Below the pieces are notes generated by a model. The model did no database searches. It worked only from the letters and a program-made list of their open reading frames with translations, and had not been told where the DNA came from. The position numbers and the translations under genes were made by a program. From NCBI GenBank assembly GCA_050084515.1, contig CM114274.1, positions 15,190,001-15,254,000 of the forward strand: a stretch of 64,000 nucleotides of DNA, read 5' to 3'. This document shows positions 34,328 through 44,171 of the stretch, piece by piece (the first letter of the stretch is position 1; the number at the start of each line of letters is the position of its first letter). Origin of the DNA: Blasia pusilla. Taxonomy: Eukaryota > Marchantiophyta > Marchantiopsida > Blasiales.

Positions 34328-34702
34328 TGTCATGACCATACGGATTATGTCGTAGAGTATGGTGTGCTAGTAGAGGCCATTCCTTATGTAGGACCGTAGT
34401 GGATTGGTAGAGATGCGGTTCCATACATAGGGTTGGGGGTTACTCAGTTGGGGTGACTTTCCCAAAGAGGGGCCCGCTCTTAGGTTGGAGGATATAAGGT
34501 GGAGTGCACTCAAAGAACAATCAGTTCTTTGAGTTGAGCCTGTATGCGTTGGGAGTTAGCCTTGGTAGTGAGTAGAGCTCTTGGCTATGGTGTTTCCCGC
34601 AAGCTTCGACCTAGATTCTCCCATCGTGGAGTGGGTTTGGCTCGATTGTATGTGATTGTAAACGTGTTTTATGACAGTAGGTCTTTCACGCATTTCACTC
34701 AA
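34328..34702 (+). repeat. 5-prime LTR of the nested element, partial
   Basis: Begins TGTCATGACC and carries a TATAAGG box at about 34495 followed by AGTGCACTCAAAGAAC. From there to 34702 it matches 36946-37150 with few differences. The GCACGACA end expected from the 3-prime LTR is not found here, so the LTR end is lost or diverged. Confidence 0.75.
34493..34500 (+). promoter_or_regulatory. TATA-like box in nested-element LTR
   Basis: GATATAAGGTGG lies within the repeat and again at 36945-36952 (CATATAAGG). Position within an LTR fits a core promoter; this is inferred from position and sequence. Confidence 0.4.
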
Positions 34703-36329
34703 AGAACCGGAGTAGATCGATGGTAGCTTCGATTGTAGATCAAGAGGATCTGGTTAGGGCTGATTGTGTACTCAGCCGTGGATGTTCGTGGGCTTGTGGC
34801 CTATGTTGGAGGTGTGAATCTGGTGCAGCGGTTGGTTGGGAAAGAAGCGCCTTTTTGAGAGCTTTCCAACGCGCTGTAGATCGCCGGATTTCGTCAAGGG
34901 AGTTGGAAGTTATCAAGCATTGAAGATTCTGGTCGTGTTCGACAGCTTTCTGATGTGGAGAGCTTGGAGTGCGGAAGCTGTGTTGAAGTTCATCCAGATC
35001 AGGTGAGAGGTTCCTGTTGCTACTCGTATTGTGATCTCTTGTGAATCTATCTGCTCGAGTGTGTGGAGCGTTGCGGATTTTTGCGTGCATGAAACTTGGC
35101 GGAATCGCTGCCGGATTTGCGATTCTTGAGGTGTATGGACAGCAAATTTGTTTGATTTTTAGCTCAGAGTACAGAGCTCGGTTGTAGCTGATTTTTTGTG
35201 GAGAGATAGCTATGGTGGTCAATTGAATTCTGATTGAAACAGATTTGATTTCGGTCACGTATTTGTGAAGTAATTTCTGATCGAAATTTCGCGGACTAGC
35301 TCGAGGTCCGCTATGGTGGACAAAATGGATCGGAGGGCTGGTTGGTTGGTGACTCGTTCATTTTTGAGACGCCTATCCCGTTGGGGGCGCCCTGGTTGGA
35401 CCTCTCTCCATAGCGAAGCATGGCAAAGCGTGGCGAACGGGGCATGTCTCGAGCATTTCTCGGAGTTTTGAGGCTTCGAGGCAACTCGTGGTAGCTCGGG
35501 GCGAGTGGGCGTGAGAGGCGGAGTAAGGAGCAGGAGCAAGCAAGCAAGCTTGCTTGCTTGGACGTGAGGCAATTTTTGCAGGATTTGGGATTTGAGTTTT
35601 GCATAATGGTCACCCATCTTGGGGCTATTCTACCGGAGGACTCTTAACGCCGAGTTCTTAACTATACGGTGTCTACATCGTTGTAGCTCATTTGGTCTTT
35701 GTTCGGAGATGTGTTAGGCGCTTTATGCATCTCAGGTTTTTGGTTGATGTACCTCTAGCGCATAGTACGGTGTAGCCTCTCCATGCAGGTGATATTTTCA
35801 GGTCTTTGCAAGCGTTCGACTAGCACGTCATCGATTGTTTTTCTTGGTTATGGCGGGTAGCTATTGCGTTAGAATTGTGTGGTGGGTTTTGTGGATTCGA
35901 GAGGGCACCACGTTTGGTGGATTGTGTTACCTTGATTTCCATTTGCGATTGGAGGGTTGTCGTTGGATTTCTGTGTTTGGATCCCTCCATCGTTCTTCTT
36001 GCTTGCGCCCATTGTTAGGGTTGACGCTGATTTCGAGTAGTGTTACTCAAAGTGTGCTACCGGTAGTGAGGTCGAGGGATGACGAGTAGATTGTGGGAGA
36101 CTTCTTGTGGTGATGACAAGTTAGGTTGCCTACACCCATAGCTAGTAGAGCTAGAATAGTATAGCGACATCGGCGTCACTTGGTAATTTGGTGGTGGTGC
36201 GGCATCGGCGTTGGTCATCACGGAGTCGTCGGGTGGTCGGTTGGGGACCGTGGTGCGGGAAGGTGTGTTTTTCACACGGAGTGGATTTAGGTATCGGCTA
36301 CCTTTTCCACTTCCGACGGTTGATGAAGA
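34703..36329. other. internal non-coding body of nested element
   Basis: No domain was recognised. Short frames of Cys/Trp/Ser-rich composition are chance. The phrase CAAGCAAGCAAGCTTGCTTGCTTG near 35535-35558 is a perfect short palindrome. Confidence 0.5.
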
Positions 36330-36945
36330 GGAGGACGAGGGTGTTCCAAACACCGAGTCTTCTACGTTGTTATCGAGTGTTGCGGCTCCATTGATTTGGG
36401 ACATGGACGGTGGATATGGGGCCATGAAGGGCCCACGACGATACTCGGGTGCAAGTGGGTACCATTGAGTTGGAGGACTTCATGCAGGAGTTTGATACGT
36501 GGTGTGATATGCAGATGTTATGAACGCCACGTTGTTTACACCCTTCTTGGCTTGGAAGGGGTTGTTTCAAAGACTTGGAAGGACCACCCATGGATGATTA
36601 CCATGAGTTTAGGAAAGACCATGTTCTTTGAGATTGAGGCGTGGAGACAATATTGGTCTCCAGGCTATGTGTCTATCACCCATGGTGGTATTGGTAGTAG
36701 TGCTCCTACTATGCCCCCACCCGACGTTGAGTGGTAATGCAGTACGAGTTTGGAGTGGGGGTACCAAAGTGGAGGTACTAGTGGGGGTACTAGTGGAGGT
36801 ATTAATGCCCCACCATCGTTTAGCTCGGTTGCAGAGTTCTTCAAGAGGTTGAAGAAGAACTATCAAGGAGTGAAGACGGAGAAGTTGAGGAATCTTCAGG
36901 ACTTTGAGCGAAAGACTGATGAGAGTCTTCGTGAGGCATACATAT
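36330..36945 (+). pseudogene. gag-like fragment of nested element
   Basis: Broken frames resemble the gag of copies A and B: GAMKGPRRYSGA (compare RRFSGA of copy B), then FFEIEAWRQYWSPGYVS (compare IEAWRLYYDPHYVS) and AEFFKRLKKNYQGVKTEKLR with FERKTDESLREAY. It ends abruptly at the 3-prime LTR remnant. The nested element therefore belongs to a related Ty3/gypsy group but keeps no pol. Confidence 0.7.
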
Positions 36946-37252
36946 AAGGTGGAGTGCACTCAAAGAACAGTCAGTTCTTTGAGTTGAGCCTGTTGCGTTG
37001 GGAGTTAGCCTTGGTAGTGAGTAGAGCTCTTGGCTATGGTGTTTCCCGCAAGCTTCGACCTAGATTCTCCCATCGTGGAGTGGGTTTGGCTCGATTTTAT
37101 GTGATTGTAAACGTGTTTTATGACAATAGGTCTTTCACGCATTTCAGTTTTGGTACACTTGTGTTTGTGGATACTCTCGTCTATGTTATGTATGTATGTG
37201 AGTATGGTATGTCAGCGATGTATGTTGTATGATGATGTGGATTCGCACGACA
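36946..37252 (+). repeat. 3-prime LTR of the nested element, 5-prime truncated
   Basis: Shares 36946-37150 with the left LTR and continues to the GCACGACA end at 37252. The part upstream of TATAAGG present in the left LTR is missing. Confidence 0.78.
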
Positions 37253-37256
37253 CGAG
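37253..37256. repeat. target-site duplication CGAG, right copy
   Basis: Pairs with 34324-34327, after which the DNMT frame resumes with TGTAGGTTCTAGAGCCC. Confidence 0.65.
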
Positions 37257-37870
37257 TGTAGGTTCTAGAGCCCATCGCCCGCATCCATGATGGACCAACT
37301 TGGTGCCCCATGCGGTGTTACGGAGGGCGTATGCGAGAGTGGAGCGTCCCTCCCATTTGTCAGTGGATTCCATTATGGATCCAAGTCATCGATCACACGC
37401 AGTGAGGCACGATGATCGACCACCGTTGACTGTGGTCAACAGGGTAGGCAAGTCGCAGGCAGCCTTGCCCACGTTTGTGAGTTTTCCCGTTTCCTATGCA
37501 TACAAGGAGGCCGGTCCTGGCTTGGTTTGGGATGACAAGGCTTAGCTGTTGGTGAGCCCAACGCCGATGAGAGAGAGCGAGCGATGGGATTTCCCATAGG
37601 AGTGACGATAGTACCGTCAATGTCAGAGGCATCACAACGCCATGTCTTGGGTCAGGCGATGGACCAGGACTTCTTGATATGGATCCTCAGCTTGGGAGTG
37701 GCTGAGCAATGTCGGATGAGATCGCGACAGATCACAGCGGTTACATTGGTGAGCCCCATGCCTACCAAGACGGTGGAGGCAGTGGCTGGGGGCGAGACCC
37801 AAGGAGATCTACACACCAAGGGAGATCAGGAGAGACACCCTTGGACTTCTTGGGATGTTTTGCAGGTACG
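37257..37870 (+). pseudogene. C5 DNA methyltransferase, C-terminal half, copy B
   Basis: Continues from the left half across the nested element. VGSRAHRP is followed by a stop where other copies have Leu-Trp, then WTNLVPHAVLRRAYARVE. This region corresponds to the AHR.RYFWGNL-like block of DNMT3 enzymes. Then comes ERAMGFPIGVT (37575-37607) and QRHVLGQAMD (LGQAMD at 37646-37663), the motif IX/X-like end that completes the SAM fold. Stops interrupt it (for example TAG near 37543). The block RHPWTSWDVLQ after it is the conserved linker before RT. Confidence 0.88.
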
Positions 37871-38830
37871 CCAGGAGATGATAGCCACAACATCGAGCGT
37901 AGTTTTGGGCACTGCACGTGGAGGAGATCAGATTTTGCTCTTGGTTGCAGGAGAGCGGAAAAGTGTTGTTGTTTGAGATGGGGTTGCACCATAGCAACCA
38001 CCGATACCCGCGCCGGAGAGTCCTACCGTAGTCACGATGGAGACTTGGGAGCCAGATATGGGCCCTAGGTTGACAAGAGGAGAGCGGCGCTGGATACATC
38101 AGTTCCTCAGGAGTTATAGGAGCTTCTTTGCATTTAGCATGGAAGATTTGGGTACGTTGAAGGAATCGGGGATTTGCATTGAGTTGTCGAGTGAAACGCC
38201 GATCTTCCGACGACCCTACAAGTACAGTGATATGGAGAGGACTCTGATTCAAAGTAGGAGCGAGGACTTGGTTGGAGTAGGACTAGTGGAGATGTTGCAT
38301 GGGGAGTATGCATCTGCCACTATCATGCCCACCAAGAAGGATATGCATGGCAATTGGATGGATAGGCAGATGTGTGGGGATTATCAACCTATCAATCGGC
38401 AGACGAAGTCCAATAGGTATGCCATCCTCACCCTTGAGGAGATCTTTGATGCGATTGGTCACGCAAAGGTCTTCAGTTCATTGGATTTGCGAGTCGGATA
38501 CCATCAATTGCCTATCAGATTGGAGGACAGGCAGAAGACGGCATTTTGGGGCATCGATCCTCACGGGAAGGATGGTTTGTACCAATGGCGGTTCTTACCA
38601 TTTAGGTTAAAGAACGCTCCGGTTGAGTTTCAGAGGGTCATGGATAGGATCTTGGCTGGTCTGGATTTTGCTAGGTGTTATATTGATAATATCGTAGTCT
38701 TTAGCGTCACGATTGAGGAGCATGAGCGACATCTAGAGGAGGTGTTTTGACGATTGCAATTACATGGGCTGAAGCTACATCCAGGCAAGTGCAAGTTCTT
38801 CTACGAACAGATTGAGTACTTGAGTCATAC
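37871..38830 (+). pseudogene. reverse transcriptase of copy B, YIDN
   Basis: From 38037 the frame is open for 237 codons: IMPTKKDMHGNW, MCGDYQPINRQTKSNRYA, FSSLDLRVGYHQLPIRLEDR, YQWRFLPFRLKNAP, and the catalytic box CYIDNIVVF with YIDN at 38679-38690. Copies A and C have YIDD. The fourth-position Asp to Asn change (codon AAT 38688-38690) would destroy the metal-binding pair. A TGA (38748-38750) follows LEEVF, where copy A has CGA. Polymerase function is therefore lost. Confidence 0.93.
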
Positions 38831-39480
38831 GATATACCCAGGGGGGCTTGATGTTCAACAGACGAAGGTAGAGGCTATCTCACGCATTCCACGCCCTACA
38901 GATGTGAGCCATGTTCGCGCATTCATGGGATTGGCAAACTTCTATCGGCGATACGTCAAGGGATTTAGTTTGATTGCGAAGCCACTGATCTTTCTGACCA
39001 AGGTGGATCACGAGTGGCATTGGGGGGATGAGCACAAGCGAGCATTTCAGTTGCTCAAGGACAAGTTGACGTCTCCGCCCATCTTGAGGAGACCGATCAG
39101 GGGGCGTTCTTTCCAGTTGCACAGAGATTGGAGCATGTTGGGGCTTGGAGCGGTGCTCACCCAACATGATGATGGGGGTAGAGAGTTCGTGGTGGCTTAC
39201 GCTAGCCGCTCGAACAACGCGGCAGAGGCAAAGTTCAACTCGTATGAGGGTGAGTGCTTGGCTGCCGTGTGGGTTGTCGTGCATTTCAAGTGTTACTTAT
39301 TCGGCAACCCCTTTACCATCATCACTGATCATCAACCACTGAAGTGGTTGATGGAGTCCGACAAGCTTACACGGAATCTTGCGAGATAGGCTCTGTTGTT
39401 GTAGGAGTATGATTTTTAGGTGGTACATAGACCTGGGACTCTCAACCAAGATGCACATGGGTTGAGTCGTAACCCATGCC
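38754..39480 (+). pseudogene. RNase H of copy B
   Basis: Continues in the RT frame after the TGA: LHPGKCKFFYEQIEYL, RAFMGLANFYRRYVKGF, then the RNase H core FQLHRDWSMLGLGAVLTQ, YASRSNN, YEGECLAAVW and TIITDHQPLKWLM. Stops at about 39387 (TGG to TAG), 39402 (CAA to TAG) and 39417 end the coding. Compared with copy A, His-Thr-Asp-Trp became His-Arg-Asp-Trp. Confidence 0.9.
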
Positions 39481-39839
39481 CGAGTCAGCGAGATGCGACT
39501 AGAGCTCGATGGCATGGAGAGAGTGATGAGGAGTCAGTACCAAGATGACACGCATCAGCCTATTTAGGCATGTTGGATATGGAGAGCCAGAGTGTGGAGA
39601 CTTTGATGGCGAGGTCTAGTGGAGAGTCCTTGGATCCCGAGGCCAATGAGAAGACGACAAGTGGCTGAGATATTCATGATGATGGAGTAGTCTTGGAGTA
39701 CCTTCGTACTGGAAGCATTGCGAGCACCGTGGGTGCTAGAGAGCGGGATAGGATCCTACAGCGGGCCAGACGGTTCCGTTGGGAGGGGACATATGTTTTG
39801 AGGGTTTGAGAGGATGGTAGAGTACGCGTAGTGCCCCAT

Positions 39840-40900
39840 CCTTTGTAGAGAGCACGACTAGTGCAGCATGCCTACGAGGAGTTGGGTCACTTTGGGGTGA
39901 AGCGAACGTACAGCTTGTTCCAGATTCGATATTGGTGGCGAGGTATGCAGACTGACATTCAACAGTTTGTTGCCAGGTGCATGGTGTGTGATCGGGTCCA
40001 AGCATCATTCAATACTCCGACTCCACAGTTGCATCCATTACCGATCATGGGCTTAGGGTATAGATGGAGTTTGGATTTTGCAGGACCTTTGCCTTTGACA
40101 GAGCATCACAGTCGTTATGTGTTGGTGATGGTCGAGCACTTCTCAAAGTGGATCGAGTTGGTTGCATTGCCTGACAAAGCGAGTGAGGGAGTAGCTTATG
40201 CCTTCCTTGACAGAGTGCTGAGTCATTATGGCGTACCGGCTGAGGTGTTGACAGACCAGGGTACCAAGTTTCGCGATGAGTTCTAGGCCTTGTGTGATCA
40301 GGCGTCGATCGACCGACTTCGCAAGATCATCCCGAGGCGGATGGATTAGCATAGAGAGTTGTGCAGACGGTGAAGAGGGGTTTACGCAAGTATGGCTTGC
40401 AGAGAGGCCACCTAGGAGATTGGAACCTCCAATTGTCTTGGTTGGCGATGGGATACACATTCGGCAGGCTGGCATCCTTAGCGTCTTTTTCATAGTACTT
40501 GCTACTTTATGGCCGAGAGCCAGATTTACGTGCGGCCATTTGTCGAAATTTTGGTGAGGTGCTGGACCTTGATGACCTAGATGTATGGATGCGAGCATGT
40601 TCTCAGAGGGCTGAGTTGTTTCGGAGAGTGATGTCCATGGCGTTCGAGAACTTGGCGATTGCGCAACATTGGGATACGTTGAGGTATGTGACTATTCGGG
40701 GTGGTGGTTATCGACCAACTATCCGGAGGTTTCATCAAGGAGATTATGTCTACTTGCAGCAAACAACACCGACGAAGTTGGATGTGACTGCAGGGCGCAC
40801 TATCCTGACAATGCGTTACGTTTTGCCATCCGATGTTCTCTTGTTGGAGGGACGCGATGGTATGGTATGGAAGGACCATGTGCGTAATTGTGCATCATGT
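39840..40900 (+). pseudogene. integrase of copy B
   Basis: The zinc-binding head has HAYEELGHFG and CMVCDRV. The core shows YRWSLDFAGPLPLTEHHSRY and PAEVLTDQGTKFRDEF, giving the first two acidic catalytic residues. TAG at 40284-40286 follows DEF, where copy A has CAG. The third acidic residue lies beyond, in a shifted frame. The C-terminal frame (40499-41080) carries FHQGDYVYLQQ and LEGRDGMVWKDHVRNCASC, which continues into the PHD finger. Confidence 0.9.
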
Positions 40901-41105
40901 CACCTTCCTAACATTAATGGTACAGTAGATCCGAGCTTAGCAGTAGTTCCTACAGGCTTGCGTTGTTTGTTTTGTGGTTCTGCCCGAGGTGCGGCCACGA
41001 TGCTAGTCTGTGATGGATGTTCGAGAGGTTGGTATATGGCATGTCTGACGCCACCTCTCACTAGGATTCCTCGGGGATGATGGATGTGTCCCAGATCTCA
41101 ATAGA
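40900..41105 (+). pseudogene. C-terminal PHD finger of copy B
   Basis: After CASCHLPNINGTVDPSLA the frame reads LRCLFCGSARGAATMLVCDG and CSRGWYMACLTPPL. This is the C-x2-C ... C-x2-C-x4-(H)-x2-C part of a PHD finger, with Tyr where copy C keeps the zinc-binding His. The final pair is mutated (WMCP then Arg-Ser where copy A has WMCPKC). A TAG closes the polyprotein near 41103. PHD fingers read histone tails; here this would sit at the end of integrase. The family call rests on spacing and on three copies agreeing. Confidence 0.8.
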
Positions 41106-41216
41106 GGAGATACTAGGTAGGTTTCAATTCTGACTTTTTCTGTGATATGGATGACATGAAGGCGACTAACGATGGGGCCACATGAGCACCCAGCCTTTCA
41201 ATGTCCGAGAGATGTA

Positions 41217-41413
41217 TGTCATGGTAGATAGGGATAGATGGCTATCTGGAGTTAGAGGGAGCTAACCACCAGCTAGGGGGGCGATTGGAGATATTTTAGT
41301 ACTTCTTGTCTCGTTATTTGGATGCCATGAGTTAGTATGGGATCGTGTATGTTTGTGTGTGTGTTCGGTGACAACGATGTATGTTGTGTAGCGAGGTGTA
41401 TGCGCACGACAAC
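41217..41413 (+). repeat. short terminal repeat of copy B
   Basis: Starts TGTCATGGTAG and ends GCGCACGACA. Its last about 126 bp recur at 41931-42056 and match the terminal repeats of copies A and C. It may be 3-prime untranslated sequence or a short LTR form. Confidence 0.6.
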
Positions 41414-42056
41414 TCTCATGTCTTTTAGGATAAATCGATGAGATGTAGTAGAGCGACTTCGTGAGTAGTGTAGGACATGCTTACTAGGTTGAGGATGACT
41501 TGTTGAGGCCCCGAGAAACCTTAGAGAGCAGGTTTCCCCTTCGTTTCGGCTCATTTGGAGCCATATTAAAGAACTTACTATTTTAGGTAAGTATCATTTT
41601 GAGTATATGATTGAGTTTGTATTTTTGATAAGTGGCCCTTTACCTCCTACATCAGGTCAAGAGCCAAGGAGGTGACTTTGGAGAATAGGTTACCATGGAG
41701 AGAGCTTGGAAGAGAGGAGGGGTATATCTCAAGTAGAGAGAGCTTGAGAGCTCATTCTCTCTTTGTTGAACCTCTTGGCATAAGGCGGCGGAGCTATGGT
41801 CTCTTGCCTTGTGAGTGTAACCCAAGCCTCTCATTAAGAGAGTGGGTTTTGTTTGACATGAGAGAGAGTGCATTCCTTTGAGAGCTATGGTGTGAGATGG
41901 TGTAGAGAGAGATTGATCTTACTTTAATTGGAGATATTTTAGTACTTCTTGTCTCGTTGTTTGGATGCCATGAGTTAGCATGGGATCGTGCGTGTTTGTG
42001 TATGTGTTCGGTGACAGCGATGTATGTTATGTAGCGATGTGTATGTGCACGACACA
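41414..42056 (+). repeat. 3-prime LTR of copy B (about 640 bp)
   Basis: Begins around CATGTCTTTTAGGAT and ends GTGCACGACA. The first 330 bp match the 5-prime repeat 29151-29510. It forms the left arm of a large inverted repeat with 42057-42714. Confidence 0.75.
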
Positions 42057-42714
<658 letters not shown>

Positions 42715-44090
42715 ATCATCTCTGCATCTCATATCACCTTGCACGGTAGTGGAATTAGAGTTGTCAGTAGACCAACTCCTTACGCCTAAGAAAGGCTCAA
42801 CACAGCCAAGGTTGCACACAAACAAAGTATTGTCCATGGACATGTCCATATCCATGTCCGTCTAATGGATAGACATGCCCGTGCGGGCTTAGGTACCTAC
42901 GGCCCGCACTCGAGACCATTGAGCCCATCGTATAGACCCGAGCTAGCCAAGCCCACACCCATTTTGTGGCCAGTGCCCAGGGCGTGAGCCCGCCCAAGGG
43001 GATCCCAACTCGCCATGCGACCTGCCGCGGCCTGCTTGTGGGCCACCAAACGGGTGCCGGCTCGGCCAGCCCAGGTATATGCAACAAGCTTGCCGGGCGC
43101 GGATGCGAGCCATAGGTACTCAAGCAGCATGTTTGTCCCATGTAAGGACTTGTCCAATTTTGTGCAACCTTGAGCACAACCTCCTCCAAGCTCATTACCT
43201 GCACCTCTTATTCTTGGCACTTAACCATGTGCCACAATCTATGCCACGGAAGGCTCTACTAATGTGGAGATATAGCACTCCACAACACTACTCTAACATG
43301 GCGTAAGAGTAATATCCCACCCGAAAATAACATTCGTTATGTGAGTTGGGACTCTAGTTCCTCTCCTTATCCTTTACACCTGTGCCGAAACGGGAGAAAT
43401 TAGAAGGAGACACTAAAAATGGCAAGGGCTTTGCCTTGTTGAAAGGAGGAAGACTAATTGAAGAGACTCTTTTAGCAAAATCTTGGGATGAAAAGTAAAA
43501 AATAAGGCGGAAGTAGAGGGACAAGGAAAGGTGCAGGGGGCAAGTAAGTGATGGCATTTTGAGTTTGCGAGTCTACTACGAGGCCATTGAAAGTCTCTTA
43601 TGAGTATAAGTGCAAGCGTCATGCAAGTCATAAGACTTGAAAATTACCTAATTATCTCTTGGCCAAAACATCGAGAGTCGCAATATTTTATGGTTGTTGA
43701 GACTTTAAATTTTCAAAATTTGTGTGTTCCAAGAGATGTAGAGCACTTGTAGTATAGAATTCATGCAAGTTCCAAGACTCACAACCATTTGCGACTTTGG
43801 GGAGATGCAAAAATTGAGTTTATGAGTGGTTTATGAGTCTCAAAAGTGGTAAAATACAAAAATTAGGAGTTGCAAAGGGTGCATTCCACATAAAAGGCAA
43901 CATTGGTATCAACATCTGGAACGCCGATACCCATGTTGTTGCATATCAATAATACAACCCGGACCAGGTTGGGTCCATGATAGATATTGATCATCATAGA
44001 AGTCTTGATTGTGACGATTTGGTTGCCACTAATTTTTTGGCATGTGGCTCAATAAATACCCATATATAAGTGCATGCACGTATAATCAAT
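42715..44090. other. intergenic DNA with a GC-rich patch
   Basis: A GC-rich patch at about 42860-43090 gives minus-strand frames (42797-43204, 42897-43220) without a recognisable domain. The rest is unremarkable. Confidence 0.45.
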
Positions 44091-44171
44091 GGTGTATTTT
44101 GTAATATTTCCTAGATGAGTATATATATACTCATCTAGGGTCGTATTGGAAATATTACATAATACATCCTC
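44091..44171. repeat. inverted repeat with a perfect 30 bp palindrome
   Basis: Bases 44110-44139 read the same on both strands (half-site CCTAGATGAGTATAT). Outer arms GTAATATTTCC (44101) and GGAAATATTAC (44148) extend the dyad to about 80 bp. It could be a small MITE-like foldback. Confidence 0.85.

Larger units (their letters stand above)
34328..37252 (+). mobile_element. nested LTR element inside copy B DNMT
   Basis: A 2.9 kb insertion interrupts the DNMT frame: copy A and copy C read straight across this site. It starts TGTCATGACC and ends GCACGACA, so TG...CA ends, and is flanked by CGAG on both sides (34324-34327 and 37253-37256). Internal direct repeats (34495-34702 and 36946-37150) are parts of its LTRs. 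The body has only gag-like remnants and no RT, so it is non-autonomous. It must be younger than copy B. Confidence 0.85.
29151..42056 (+). mobile_element. Ty3/gypsy retrotransposon copy B with DNMT and PHD modules (nested element inside)
   Basis: The most complete copy of the family, about 12.9 kb including a nested insertion of 2.9 kb. The order is 5-prime LTR-like repeat (29151-29510), leader, gag with CCHC knuckle, protease, DNMT (split by the nested element), RT, RNase H, integrase, PHD finger, terminal repeats (41217-42056). Similar LTR-like blocks at both ends start TGTCACG/CATGTC. The left one is truncated or diverged after about 29510, so LTR age cannot be judged over its full length. 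Scattered stops and a few frameshifts show it is inactive, but the longest frames remain open for hundreds of codons, so this is a younger or better preserved copy than A. Confidence 0.9.

Noticed and set aside
40499-41080. Chromodomain at the integrase C-terminus
   Set aside because: The expected aromatic chromodomain pattern is not visible; the tail instead has paired cysteines with PHD spacing in three copies.
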